From a virus, in the IMG/VR virus record IMGVR_UViG_3300005613_000175, positions 1 to 39,415 of that record: DNA of 39,415 nt; one strand, given 5' to 3'. The translations under genes and the position numbers were made by a program. Below are positions 1 through 8,497 of this stretch, one piece after another. Under the pieces are notes generated by a model. It saw nothing but the letters and a program-made list of their open reading frames with translations, had not been told where the DNA came from and searched no databases. Position 1 is the first letter of the stretch; every line of letters begins with the position of its first letter.

Positions 1-255
1 TTTCTCTTTTTCGAATTTGTCTTTTAGCCACAGATCAAACTTCTCAATCTTTCCGCCTGCTTCTAAATACTTACCATGCTCGGCTTTAAGCTCATTTTCT
101 TTTTTTAAAGCAGTCTTCATTTCTATTAAAAGCTCGTCTAGGTCAGCACAACGCTGTTCTAGAGTGAGTTTTGGATCGTAAATGATTGAATAAACACTTG
201 ATTTCTCGTCTCTGTAAAAATGAGAAATTACTCTAGCGTCACCTGAAATCTTCAT
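1..255 (-). CDS. Partial hypothetical protein, C-terminus off window
   Basis: An open minus-strand frame starts at ATG 255 and runs off the left edge, giving 85 visible codons. It is preceded by a strong Shine-Dalgarno (GAAGGAAGG at 262-270). The visible protein begins MKISGDARVISHFYRDEK and continues as a Lys/Glu-rich, probably helical stretch. I do not recognise the family. It is transcribed away from the fibre gene at 462, so the space between them should hold divergent promoters. The true 3' end is unknown. Confidence 0.75.
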   Translation of the reverse strand, partial: MKISGDARVISHFYRDEKSSVYSIIYDPKLTLEQRCADLDELLIEMKTALKKENELKAEHGKYLEAGGKIEKFDLWLKDKFEKEK

Positions 256-354
256 AAAACACCTTCCTTCTTTGTTAGCACGTTAAGAATCCATTAAATA
301 GCACAATATTAAAATAATAAGTATTGCCATTTTCTTCCACTTAATAAAGATTAA

Positions 355-461
355 GGTTAAGAATAAATTTTAACCCGCTGTATTGCGGACGACCGCTAAA
401 AAGCGATGACCGTTGAAAGCATTTAGCTTACAGCGAAGACCCTACAGCCAAGGAGGAACAG
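355..461 (+). other. Structured leader upstream of fibre cluster
   Basis: The 5' region of the first fibre-cluster gene is rich in inverted repeats. GGTTAA (355-360) pairs with TTAACC (370-375). CGCTGTA (from about 376) can pair with TACAGCG (about 430-437). Between them GCGG/CCGC and CGCT/AGCG form small hairpins. It ends in the strong ribosome site AAGGAGGA just before ATG 462. It could be a folded mRNA leader or a small RNA. No convincing promoter hexamers were found. Confidence 0.35.
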
Positions 462-1010
462 ATGGCAAGAGGCACAAGAGGAAGCAGGCCGATTCAATAT
501 ATTGACGCTAAGGGCCACGTCATTCCTTATAATCCCAGTGATAATACTTCCAAAATTGTTTATTTGAGCGATCTTTACAGGATTTACGGAAGCACTCGAC
601 CTGGAACTGCAACTAGTGTTGCAGGCTGGAGGATCTCGAAAGAGACTGTTGATACAAGTGGCAATACTACTGACATTCAGTTTTACAATGGCGACAATGA
701 TTTTAACAATGTATGGAATAGTGGAACTACATTGAACATTAGCGGTGCTAGTAAAGCAAGTCCCTGTGTGGTTACTGTTAGCTCTACTTCTACTTTGAGT
801 AGCAATGACATTGTTTACATAGCTTCAGTTGGAGGCATGACTCAGATTAATTCACGCTATTTTAAAATAACTGTAATAAACAGTACTACTTTTTCTCTTC
901 AAGACCCTGACAATGACGCAAACATAGACAGTTCAGCTTATACGACTTATACGAGTGGTGGAACAGTAAACAAAGTCGAATTCGCTAATCCTTCAAACGG
1001 GTGGAGTTGA
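462..1010 (+). CDS. Putative virion/tail appendage protein with FCCH-like beta domain
   Basis: 182 aa, starting at ATG behind AAGGAGGA. It is Ser/Thr/Asn/Gly-rich and has no signal peptide or membrane segment, as expected of a beta-structured virion protein. Residues about 98-172 form a module (VVTVSS, GGM, TTFSL, then a Tyr-Thr rich end with SGGTV) that recurs in the proteins at 30219-30908 and 32713-34923. It resembles the FCCH-like beta domain often annotated in phage structural proteins; I infer this from pattern only. It opens the plus-strand fibre cluster and is followed by an HNH gene 50 nt downstream. It may be an adaptor or a minor fibre. Confidence 0.6.
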   Translation: MARGTRGSRPIQYIDAKGHVIPYNPSDNTSKIVYLSDLYRIYGSTRPGTATSVAGWRISKETVDTSGNTTDIQFYNGDNDFNNVWNSGTTLNISGASKASPCVVTVSSTSTLSSNDIVYIASVGGMTQINSRYFKITVINSTTFSLQDPDNDANIDSSAYTTYTSGGTVNKVEFANPSNGWS

Positions 1011-1060
1011 TTAAATTTATAGCATAATGTACTGTCATTCCTATAACAAGGAGTGGCAAA

Positions 1061-1540
1061 ATGGTAAAAAAATATGATAAAGAAAAGGAACATAAGAGGT
1101 ATCTAAGAAAGAAAGCTAAGAATCCTGAGAGATATAAAGCTTTAAATTATGAATGTGTAAAAAGATACAGGAAAAAGAATCGAGATAAAGTTAGAGCTCA
1201 AGGAAGAGAATATGCAAAAAGAAAACCTAAAAAGACTTTAACTGAAAAAGAGAAGGCCAAAAAAGTTGAATGGGTTCAAAAGTGGCAAAGAAAGAACAGA
1301 GAAAAAACAAGAGCTCAAGGAAAACTTAGATACGCAGTAAAGATAGGCAAAATAAAGAAGCCAGAAAATTGTGAGGTATGCAACAAAGTGACAAAATTAG
1401 AAGGACATCACAGAGATTACAAGAAACCATTAGAAGTAATCTGGGTATGTAGAGCTTGTCATGCATATACTCACAGACTTAAAGATAAAGAATTAAGAGA
1501 GAGAAAAATTTTCTCTTTTAAATCCTCAGCAAAGGGCTGA
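1061..1540 (+). CDS. HNH homing endonuclease (first of a related pair)
   Basis: 159 aa, very Lys/Arg-rich. The N-terminal 90 residues are basic and helical (repeats of KKNRDKVRAQG type), suited to DNA contact. The C-terminal third has an HNH/zinc fold: a CxxC pair (CEVC), the EGHH core, then WVCRACH supplying a second cysteine pair. It lies directly upstream of a fibre gene whose start is displaced or altered. It is paralogous to the gene at 3518-4054 (shared KEHxRYLxKKAKxPER segment) but lacks that protein's N-terminal Cys4 finger. No group I intron ends are evident, so this looks like a free-standing homing gene. SD AAGGAG lies about 8 nt before ATG. Confidence 0.85.
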   Translation: MVKKYDKEKEHKRYLRKKAKNPERYKALNYECVKRYRKKNRDKVRAQGREYAKRKPKKTLTEKEKAKKVEWVQKWQRKNREKTRAQGKLRYAVKIGKIKKPENCEVCNKVTKLEGHHRDYKKPLEVIWVCRACHAYTHRLKDKELRERKIFSFKSSAKG

Positions 1541-1542
1541 GT

Positions 1543-1556
1543 AGGAGGTACGTATC
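1543..1556 (+). promoter_or_regulatory. Ribosome binding site with ATC start codon of fibre gene
   Basis: AGGAGGT (1543-1549) is followed after 4 nt by ATC (1554-1556), in frame with the fibre gene. The frame is closed just upstream by TAG at 1542-1544. Aligning the encoded IPNSINPFSGRFDF with the start of the paralogue at 4076 (MPMRMNPISGRFDW) puts ATC exactly opposite the paralogue's ATG. The first in-frame ATG (1701) would discard 49 conserved codons. Confidence 0.6.
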
Positions 1557-3458
1557 CCAAACTCTATTAATCCGTTTTCAGGAAGGTTTGACTTTAGGGG
1601 AGTTGGTTTTGTCGTAAAAGACACAGCTCCTACTACAAGTGATTATGATTCTTATGATGTACCTACAGTATGGATACATGACGCCTTAAATAAGCCGTAT
1701 ATGCTGGTGAACAAGACTGAATCTACCCAAAAGGCTACATGGATTGAAATTGCATCTACTACTTTTGACTTTTATGATTCTGTTAAATCAATCGTTAATT
1801 GTACAAATGCTCCTCCAACCGAGGTTTTAAAAGACAGATATATCATTGATAATACAGTTGGTACGGTCAATGCTGCATGGGATGGAGCAGCCAAAAACGA
1901 CCTTGTTGAATTTGATGGTAGTGTATGGGTTAACACTTCACCTTCTACAGGTGGAATAACATATGTTGAAGATGTTACTGCTTTATATGTCTATAGCGGA
2001 ACAGTCTGGAATCCGATTGGTTCTGCAGTTCCTGACGCTACAACTGCTGTTAAAGGAGCTGTATATTTAGCGACAAATGCTCAATCTATAGCTGGTTCAT
2101 TAACGACTAATTATTCAATTAATCCTAGCAGTTTGAAGGCAAAACTTGGAACGCAAACTAATCATGGGGTGTTGGTTGGAAGCGGAGATACTAGTGCAAT
2201 TACAGCATTATCTGTAGGCACTAATGGACAAGTCTTAGTAGGTTCATCATCTGCTGACCCTGTATTTGCCACTTTAGCCTCATCTAATGGATCTATTACC
2301 TATGCTACTGGGGCAGGAAGTTTGGGGTTGACGGTTACTCAAGCTGGAGAAGCTCAATTAGGAGGAGCACAATTAGCGACATCTGCTGAAGTTACTGCGG
2401 GATCTGACGATACTGTTATAGTAACTCCTTCCAAGTTAACAACAAAGTTAGGAACGCAGACAGCGCATGGTGTTGCAATTGGGGCAGGAACGACTTCTAA
2501 TTTAGCATGGACAGCTACTGGGACTGCTGGTCAACCCCTTTTAAGTGGAGGAAGTGGAGCAGACCCTGACTGGGGAACATTAAGTGCAAGTTATGGCGGA
2601 ACAGGGGCTACAACGCTAACAGATCATGGAGTACTAATCGGAAGTGGAACTTCAGCAATTACGGCTACAGCCACAGGAAGTGCAGGGCAGATATTTAGAA
2701 GTGCTGGTGCTTCAGCCGATCCTGACTGGACTACATTTACGATACCTGCAACTTTTGCTCAAGGAGATGTGTTATATGCTTCTGCAGCAAATACTGTTGC
2801 TGGGCTAACCAAGGACAGCAATGCTACTCGTTATCTTTCTAATACTGGCAGTTCTAATAATCCTGCGTGGGCACAAGTCAATGTCGAGAATGGGGTTACT
2901 GGGACTTTGCCTGTTGGGAATGGTGGTACTGGTGCTACTTCGATTACTGACCATGCTTTGGTTGTTGGTTCTGCTACTGCTGCTGTAACAGAGATCGGCC
3001 CATTGACTAATGGACAGCTGGTAGTAGGCTCAACTGGAGCTGACCCTGTAGCTGCGACTTTGACAGCAGGGACAGGTATTACAGTTACTAATGCTGCTGG
3101 TAGCATTACCGTAGCAGCAAGTGGTTCTGGTGTTACATGGACAGAAGTGACAGGGACTACTCAAACAATGGCGATAAACAACGCCTACATTGCCAATAAC
3201 GCTAATTTAGTGACTTTAACCTTGCCAGATGTAGCTGCTGTGGGATCAGTTATCCAAGTGGTAGGCAAAGGAGCTGGCTTATTTAAAATAGCACAAAATG
3301 CTGGTGAGCAGATCCATTTTTATAATGACTCAACTACAAGTGGGACTGGTGGTTATATTCAGGCTAACCAACGATACGAGAATGTAGAGCTTGTATGCAT
3401 AACTGATTCTGTAGAATGGGAAGTAATTAGGTCGGTAGGAAACCTGACCGTGAATTAA
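1554..3458 (+). CDS. Tail fibre protein 1 (probable ATC start)
   Basis: About 634 aa if read from ATC 1554; a start at ATG 1701 would give 585 aa. Residues 1 to about 300 match the fibre at 4076-7576: the SGRFDF opening, TFDFYDSV, DGAAKNDLVEFDG, then NPSSLKAKLGTQ. The centre holds about four degenerate repeats of roughly 50 aa of the type HGVLIGSG...GQ...ADP...TL, common in Ser/Thr/Gly-rich phage fibres. The C-terminal 100 residues (a NNAYIANN stretch, then VIQVVGKG, then QANQRYE) look like a beta-structured tip. It would bind the host surface. The HNH gene upstream ends 13 nt before the start, so re-initiation is plausible. Confidence 0.75.
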   Translation: MPNSINPFSGRFDFRGVGFVVKDTAPTTSDYDSYDVPTVWIHDALNKPYMLVNKTESTQKATWIEIASTTFDFYDSVKSIVNCTNAPPTEVLKDRYIIDNTVGTVNAAWDGAAKNDLVEFDGSVWVNTSPSTGGITYVEDVTALYVYSGTVWNPIGSAVPDATTAVKGAVYLATNAQSIAGSLTTNYSINPSSLKAKLGTQTNHGVLVGSGDTSAITALSVGTNGQVLVGSSSADPVFATLASSNGSITYATGAGSLGLTVTQAGEAQLGGAQLATSAEVTAGSDDTVIVTPSKLTTKLGTQTAHGVAIGAGTTSNLAWTATGTAGQPLLSGGSGADPDWGTLSASYGGTGATTLTDHGVLIGSGTSAITATATGSAGQIFRSAGASADPDWTTFTIPATFAQGDVLYASAANTVAGLTKDSNATRYLSNTGSSNNPAWAQVNVENGVTGTLPVGNGGTGATSITDHALVVGSATAAVTEIGPLTNGQLVVGSTGADPVAATLTAGTGITVTNAAGSITVAASGSGVTWTEVTGTTQTMAINNAYIANNANLVTLTLPDVAAVGSVIQVVGKGAGLFKIAQNAGEQIHFYNDSTTSGTGGYIQANQRYENVELVCITDSVEWEVIRSVGNLTVN

Positions 3459-3477
3459 GGATTAGAAAATGAGAAAG

Positions 3478-3486
3478 TGTTATAAT
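3478..3486 (+). promoter_or_regulatory. Extended -10 promoter candidate for HNH gene
   Basis: TGTTATAAT matches an extended -10 (TGn + TATAAT at 3481-3486) about 30 nt upstream of the HNH start at 3518. No good -35 lies 17 nt upstream, which is usual for extended -10 promoters. It lies in the short gap after the first fibre gene and could drive the HNH gene independently. Confidence 0.45.
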
Positions 3487-3517
3487 ACCAACCTTTTACG
3501 AAGGAAGGTATGTAACT

Positions 3518-4054
3518 ATGAAAAATTGTTCAAAGTGTGGTATAGAAAAGAATGAAACAGAGTTTGTTAAGAAAAGTAAAACAGAACATGCAGCACATTG
3601 TAAAGAATGTGAAAATGCTTACAGAAGAAAAAGATATAATAAACAAAAAGAACATGAGAGGTATTTAAAAAAGAAAGCTAAAGATCCTGAAAGATGGAAC
3701 AGAATGAACAATGAAAATTCGAAACGATATTGGGCTAACAATAAAGAAAAATTTAGAGAAAGAGCTAGGAGACATGCAAAAAAAAGAAGAGAAAAATATA
3801 AACGAACATCAGAACAATTAGTTAAAGAAAGGATATATAACAGAAAATATAAAATAAAAAATAAAGAAAAGTTAAAAACTCATTATTTGGTTTTAAAGGC
3901 TTTAAAAGAAGGCAAATTAATAAAGCCTAAAAAATGTGAAAAATGTAAAAAAATAGGTGAAGTTCATGGTCATCATGAAAATTATAACAAACCATATGAT
4001 GTCATTTGGTTATGTAGGGAATGTCATGGATTTATACACAGATTACCAGTGTAA
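3518..4054 (+). CDS. HNH homing endonuclease with N-terminal Cys4 finger
   Basis: 178 aa. Residues 4-7 (CSKC) and 28-31 (CKEC) form an N-terminal zinc finger. A long Lys/Arg-rich helical middle follows, then an HNH/zinc domain: CEKC, HGHHENY, and WLCRECH. Fingers plus HNH are typical of phage free-standing homing nucleases. It is a paralogue of 1061-1540 and, like it, stands directly in front of a fibre gene (start 4076, 21 nt downstream). SD GAAGGAAGG precedes ATG. Base composition is more A-rich than the fibre genes on either side, consistent with separate origin. Confidence 0.85.
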   Translation: MKNCSKCGIEKNETEFVKKSKTEHAAHCKECENAYRRKRYNKQKEHERYLKKKAKDPERWNRMNNENSKRYWANNKEKFRERARRHAKKRREKYKRTSEQLVKERIYNRKYKIKNKEKLKTHYLVLKALKEGKLIKPKKCEKCKKIGEVHGHHENYNKPYDVIWLCRECHGFIHRLPV

Positions 4055-4075
4055 AAAACTAAAGGAGAATGTCTT

Positions 4076-7000
4076 ATGCCTATGAGGATGAACCCGATTT
4101 CGGGAAGATTTGATTGGAAAGGAGTTAACTATGTGGTTAAGACAACCTCTCCTTCTTCTTCGGACTATGACTCTTATGACGTTCCCACAATCTGGATACA
4201 TGACCAACTTAACCAAGCATGGCTACTGGTAAATAAAGACGAATCTACACAAACACCTATTTGGATAAAACTTGGTTCAACAGGCTTTGATTTTTACGAT
4301 TCAGTTTTAGCTATTGCGGTTTGTACAGCCTTACCTCCGACAGAGACATTAGGAGCTAGATATATCTTGGACAATACTGCAGGTTCGGTTAATCCTGCAT
4401 GGGACGGAGCAGCTAAAAACGACCTTGTTGAATTTGACGGAACTGTCTGGGTAAAAACTACTCCTACAGCAGGTGGTTTCTGTTATGTAGAAAATGTTGG
4501 ACAGATTTACGTATTTAATGGTTCTGCATGGAGTTCTATTTCTATAGCAGTTCCAGATATGACTACTACAGTTAAGGGAGTAGGGGAATTAGCTACTGAT
4601 GCTGAAACAATAGCTGGGTCACTGACAGACTATCATGTTGTCAATCCTAGCTCTTTAAAGGCTAAATTAGGCACTCAAACAGATCATGGAGTATTGATAG
4701 GCTCTGGAGACAGCAACGCTATTACAGCTACTTCTGCAGGTACAAGCGGGCAGGTATTAGTAGGCTCAAGTTCAGCCGATCCTGTGTTCGCTACTTTAGC
4801 TTCTAGTGATAGTTCAATAACATATGCTACTGGGGCAGGAACGCTAGGCTTAACAGTAACTCAAGCTGGAGAGACACAGCTTGGTGGGGCAGAAATAGCT
4901 ACTAGCGCTGAGACAACTGCTTATAGTTCTGATACTTTAATAGTTACTCCTAACAAACTAGGTTTAGCCTTTGCTTCTCCAAATCCTATAGGTTCAACAG
5001 CAGCGAATACTGGGGCATTTTCTTCTTTATCAGCTACTTCTTTATCGTCTGGATTGCTTTCAGCTACCTATGCAGGAACACCTACTGCAACAACTGACAT
5101 TGTAACTATCACTAACTCTGGCAATGCAGCATCAATGACAGCTACTGGCACAGCCATTCTTTTCAATCAATACTATAATGATGGAACGCCTGCAGCAGCT
5201 GATGCTGGCAGAATTGCAGTCATCACCGAGGGTAACTGGACAATTACATCTAGCACTCAAGATTCATATATGAGCTTTCAAACTGCAATTGATGGAGTCT
5301 TAACCGAACGAATAAAAATAACATCAACAGGAATAGACATAACTCAGATTAGTTCTAATCTTGGTTTAACAGTTAGTGGAGGTACTCACCCAGCAGTAAA
5401 TGTAACTGATGGAACAAGAATAGTAAAAATACAATCGCTTACAGCCGAGGATACTGGTACTGTAGGGACACAAACTTCACATAAATTTTCTTTTTTGACT
5501 AACAATGCTATTGTCGGAACTTTTGACACAGCTGGCAATTTTGGAATTGGAACAGCCTCTCCTTCTTCACTTTTAGATCTACAGAAAGCAGGAACGGTCA
5601 CAGCTACAACTGACATTTTAGAAATTACCAATTCTGGAAACGCTGCGAGCATGACTGCCACAGGCACAGCTATCTTGTTCAACCAGTACTATAATGATGG
5701 AACGCCTGCAGCAGCCGACTCTGGCAGGATTGCCGTTCTGACGGAGGGTAACTGGACATCTACAGCCTCTACTCAAGATTCCAAAATGGAACTAGGGGTA
5801 GTAACAAACGGAGTATATAACCAAAGACTTACATTAACCAGTGACGGATATGCACGAGTTGATTTCCAATCTGAAATATCTGCTTACGGTTTAAATTTTG
5901 GATCACCTGACCTTCTAGGAACAAAGAATAGAATTGCGATAAATGGAGCTTCTTATAGACGTGGTGATATGCACTTTATTCTTCAAGAAGCAGCAGATGT
6001 AACAGATTCAGTGTTGGGAACAGATACTCGCATGAAAATCCAATATGCTGATGGTTTTGTAGCTATTGGTAGAAACTTTACTGCAACATCACAATTAGAT
6101 ATTCAGCAACCTGGAACAGTTACAGCCACCACAGATATTTTAGAGATAACCAATAGTGGCAATGCAGCCTCGATGACAGCTACAGGCACTGGTATTTTAT
6201 TCAACCAGTACTATAACGACGGAACACCTGCAGCAGCCGACGCTGGTAGGATTGCTGTTATAACAGAGGGCAATTGGACAAGCACTGGTTCTACTCAAGA
6301 CAGCTATATGTCTTTCCAGACTTGTTTAAATGGGACAGTAGCCGAGAAATTTAGAGTTTCAAGCGATGCTCATATTTCTGGTGGCACAACAATCTCTACC
6401 AATGATGAAGTAGATTTCAGGTATACAATAGACGGTGAAGCATCTCTTCGTATTCATAATGCACAACCTACACCATCAGGCGGTTTATATACTTCAATAA
6501 TCTTTGGAGGATACCGTGATTCTGATCCTAATGAAATAGTAGGTGGCATAAGAATTAAGCATAACCAAGGTGGACGTGCTGATTGGCTAGCTCATGGCGG
6601 AAATATGGAATTTTGGGTTCAACCTGGAACTGGAAATCTTACTAAATATGTAACTATTGAAAGACTTGGTTTAACTACACATGAAATTGAAGGAACAGTC
6701 ACTACAACTACAGATTTCTTAGCTTTAACAAATGCTGGCAATGCAGCCTCGATGACAGCTACAGGCACAGGCATACTGTTTAACCAATACGCATATGACG
6801 GAGCTACTCCTGCGGTAGCTGACGCTGGCAGGATCGCTGTTATTACTGAAGGCAATTGGACAACAGCAGATGTCAATAGTCAAGACAGCTATATGAGTCT
6901 TCAGACAGCTTTAAATGGTACTGTTTCTGAAGCGGTAAGAATTAGTTCTAACAATAAAGTTGGAATCAACTATGGAGACCCTTCTTCTGCTGGAAGATTA

Positions 7001-7576
7001 AACCTTGCTATTTCTGATGCAAATACAACTGCTTTCCAAAATGCAGAACAAGAATCTATTCGGCTTGAAAATACTGATAGTACAAATGGCAACTTCTCAT
7101 CTATAGCTTTTTATTCAGCAAATACTGTTGTAGCTGCTGGTATGGCTGCTAAGGTTACAGATCATACAAATAGCTATGCTTCAATAGGTTTTTGGACTCG
7201 TTCTGCTGGAACTGGATTCACAAACAAGATGTCAATATCAGAAGTAGGGGGAATTATATATCCACCTACCTCTACTCAAGACATTGTCGCAGGCACAGGG
7301 ATCACCGCAGCAATGCTTGCTAGAAACATTAAAATCCAAGGTTCTGGTGGAGCTGTAGATATTAGTGCTAACCCACAGATTGCAGCAGGCACAGATGGTC
7401 AAGTAATTACCTTTATTGGACAGAACGATACTAATACAGTTAAGTTTGAGACAGGAGCTGGCTTGAAACTACAGAGTGGTGCTGCATTTACAATGGGACA
7501 GGGTGATATTTTATCGCTAGTGTACGACTCTGGATTGTCACTATGGTTGGAGCTTTTCAGAAGCAATAACAGCTAA
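4076..7576 (+). CDS. Tail fibre protein 2, large, with four internal repeats
   Basis: 1166 aa, ATG behind AAAGGAG. The N-terminal 300 residues are shared with fibre 1 (virion-attachment module). From about residue 338 a module of roughly 80 aa (TTDI..ITNSGNAASM, TGTAILFNQYYNDG, RIAVITEGNW, QDSYMS) occurs four times, at about nt 5090, 5599, 6120 and 6703. Variable inserts lie between copies, including GIGTASPSSLLDLQK, a phrase typical of long phage fibres. The final 100 aa (DIVAGTGI, IKIQGSGGAV, DTNTVKFE) are homologous to the end of the 7591-8466 protein. Role: long receptor-binding fibre. The near-identical repeats would favour recombination. Confidence 0.85.
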   Translation: MPMRMNPISGRFDWKGVNYVVKTTSPSSSDYDSYDVPTIWIHDQLNQAWLLVNKDESTQTPIWIKLGSTGFDFYDSVLAIAVCTALPPTETLGARYILDNTAGSVNPAWDGAAKNDLVEFDGTVWVKTTPTAGGFCYVENVGQIYVFNGSAWSSISIAVPDMTTTVKGVGELATDAETIAGSLTDYHVVNPSSLKAKLGTQTDHGVLIGSGDSNAITATSAGTSGQVLVGSSSADPVFATLASSDSSITYATGAGTLGLTVTQAGETQLGGAEIATSAETTAYSSDTLIVTPNKLGLAFASPNPIGSTAANTGAFSSLSATSLSSGLLSATYAGTPTATTDIVTITNSGNAASMTATGTAILFNQYYNDGTPAAADAGRIAVITEGNWTITSSTQDSYMSFQTAIDGVLTERIKITSTGIDITQISSNLGLTVSGGTHPAVNVTDGTRIVKIQSLTAEDTGTVGTQTSHKFSFLTNNAIVGTFDTAGNFGIGTASPSSLLDLQKAGTVTATTDILEITNSGNAASMTATGTAILFNQYYNDGTPAAADSGRIAVLTEGNWTSTASTQDSKMELGVVTNGVYNQRLTLTSDGYARVDFQSEISAYGLNFGSPDLLGTKNRIAINGASYRRGDMHFILQEAADVTDSVLGTDTRMKIQYADGFVAIGRNFTATSQLDIQQPGTVTATTDILEITNSGNAASMTATGTGILFNQYYNDGTPAAADAGRIAVITEGNWTSTGSTQDSYMSFQTCLNGTVAEKFRVSSDAHISGGTTISTNDEVDFRYTIDGEASLRIHNAQPTPSGGLYTSIIFGGYRDSDPNEIVGGIRIKHNQGGRADWLAHGGNMEFWVQPGTGNLTKYVTIERLGLTTHEIEGTVTTTTDFLALTNAGNAASMTATGTGILFNQYAYDGATPAVADAGRIAVITEGNWTTADVNSQDSYMSLQTALNGTVSEAVRISSNNKVGINYGDPSSAGRLNLAISDANTTAFQNAEQESIRLENTDSTNGNFSSIAFYSANTVVAAGMAAKVTDHTNSYASIGFWTRSAGTGFTNKMSISEVGGIIYPPTSTQDIVAGTGITAAMLARNIKIQGSGGAVDISANPQIAAGTDGQVITFIGQNDTNTVKFETGAGLKLQSGAAFTMGQGDILSLVYDSGLSLWLELFRSNNS

Positions 7577-7590
7577 AAAAGGTTTAAGTA

Positions 7591-8466
7591 ATGCCAAGTT
7601 TAGGGCAAGGATTATCATGGACAGAGTTTACTACCTTTCTAACACCAGATGGTGATGTTGGAATAGGTACTAACGGACCTACTGCTCTTTTAGACCTAGA
7701 AAAAACTGGCACAGCTAAAGACCTAACTACTTTTTTAGAGATCACAAATTCATACCAAGCTGCAGATATGGACGGGACAGGCTCTTCCATATTGTTCAAT
7801 CAATGGGCGACAGACTCACAGCCTTATGCTTGCGCTAGAATAAACGCTATAGCCAATAATGACTGGACATCAACAGGTACTTCTCAAGATGCTGTACTTT
7901 CTTTTTCTTATGCAAATAACGGCTCAATAATTGAGGGATTAAGATTAAGTGGCAATTATGTAGCAACGATTGCTAATGGGCAATCTGCAGGCTCTTTATA
8001 TTTTGGATCAGGTAACGCAGCAATAACACTAAATTCAAGCAACCTTACTCTCTTATCAGTTTCAGGGAAGGTAGTTTTAAGTGCTGGCTCATCTGGAAAC
8101 GCTAATCTTGCAGTTACGAATAATGGCGGTGTTTATATGCAGCCAGATGGTATCCAATCGATTGTCGCAGGCACAGGAATAGCTGCTAGTGTTTTAAAAG
8201 GTTTTATAAAAGTGCAAGGATCAGGCGGAGCAGTAACAGTAACAGCGACTCCTAGCATTGCAGCTGGTGAAGCTGGACAATTATTAATTTTAGTAGGAGC
8301 ATCAGATACAAACACCTTAACTTTGCAAGACGAATCATCACTTGCAAGTTCTGGGCTACAGTTAGCTGGTGGTGCTAATGTTACATTGGGATTATACGAT
8401 ACGCTGTTTTTGGTATATTCAAATGCAGGGAACAAATGGTGTGAGATTTCGCGCAGCGCGAACTGA
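7591..8466 (+). CDS. Short tail fibre paralogue (one repeat plus shared tip)
   Basis: 291 aa. It carries a fifth, diverged copy of the fibre 2 module (FLEITNSYQAADM, SSILFNQW, NDWTSTGTSQD) near residues 40-110 and the shared C-terminal module (SIVAGTGI, IKVQGSGGAV, DTNTLTLQ). It lacks the N-terminal attachment module of fibres 1 and 2, so it probably docks on another fibre or arose by partial duplication of the end of 4076-7576, 14 nt upstream. The start ATG has only a weak AAGG site. Function as an accessory fibre is inferred. Confidence 0.7.
   Translation: MPSLGQGLSWTEFTTFLTPDGDVGIGTNGPTALLDLEKTGTAKDLTTFLEITNSYQAADMDGTGSSILFNQWATDSQPYACARINAIANNDWTSTGTSQDAVLSFSYANNGSIIEGLRLSGNYVATIANGQSAGSLYFGSGNAAITLNSSNLTLLSVSGKVVLSAGSSGNANLAVTNNGGVYMQPDGIQSIVAGTGIAASVLKGFIKVQGSGGAVTVTATPSIAAGEAGQLLILVGASDTNTLTLQDESSLASSGLQLAGGANVTLGLYDTLFLVYSNAGNKWCEISRSAN
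8448..8462 (+). repeat. GC-rich perfect hairpin at gene end
   Basis: TTCGCG-CAG-CGCGAA is a perfect 6-bp palindrome in AT-rich DNA, spanning the last codons of the short fibre gene. No T-tract follows directly, so it is at most a weak terminator. It may instead stabilise the mRNA 3' end or pause transcription. Confidence 0.5.
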
Positions 8467-8497
8467 ATAATTAAAGTTTTAAAAAAGAGGTGCTTAT

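Noticed and set aside
1011-1560. Group I intron carrying the HNH gene
   Set aside because: No upstream half of the fibre gene exists to be an exon and no intron core is evident. The fibre frame begins after the HNH gene and aligns from residue 1 of its paralogue.
2831-3106. Minus-strand frames within fibre genes (also 5386-5682, 6619-6876, 7584-7799, 8133-8570, 9660-10145)
   Set aside because: Val/Pro/Ala-rich shadows of repetitive fibre coding sequence; no ribosome sites and no independent coding character.
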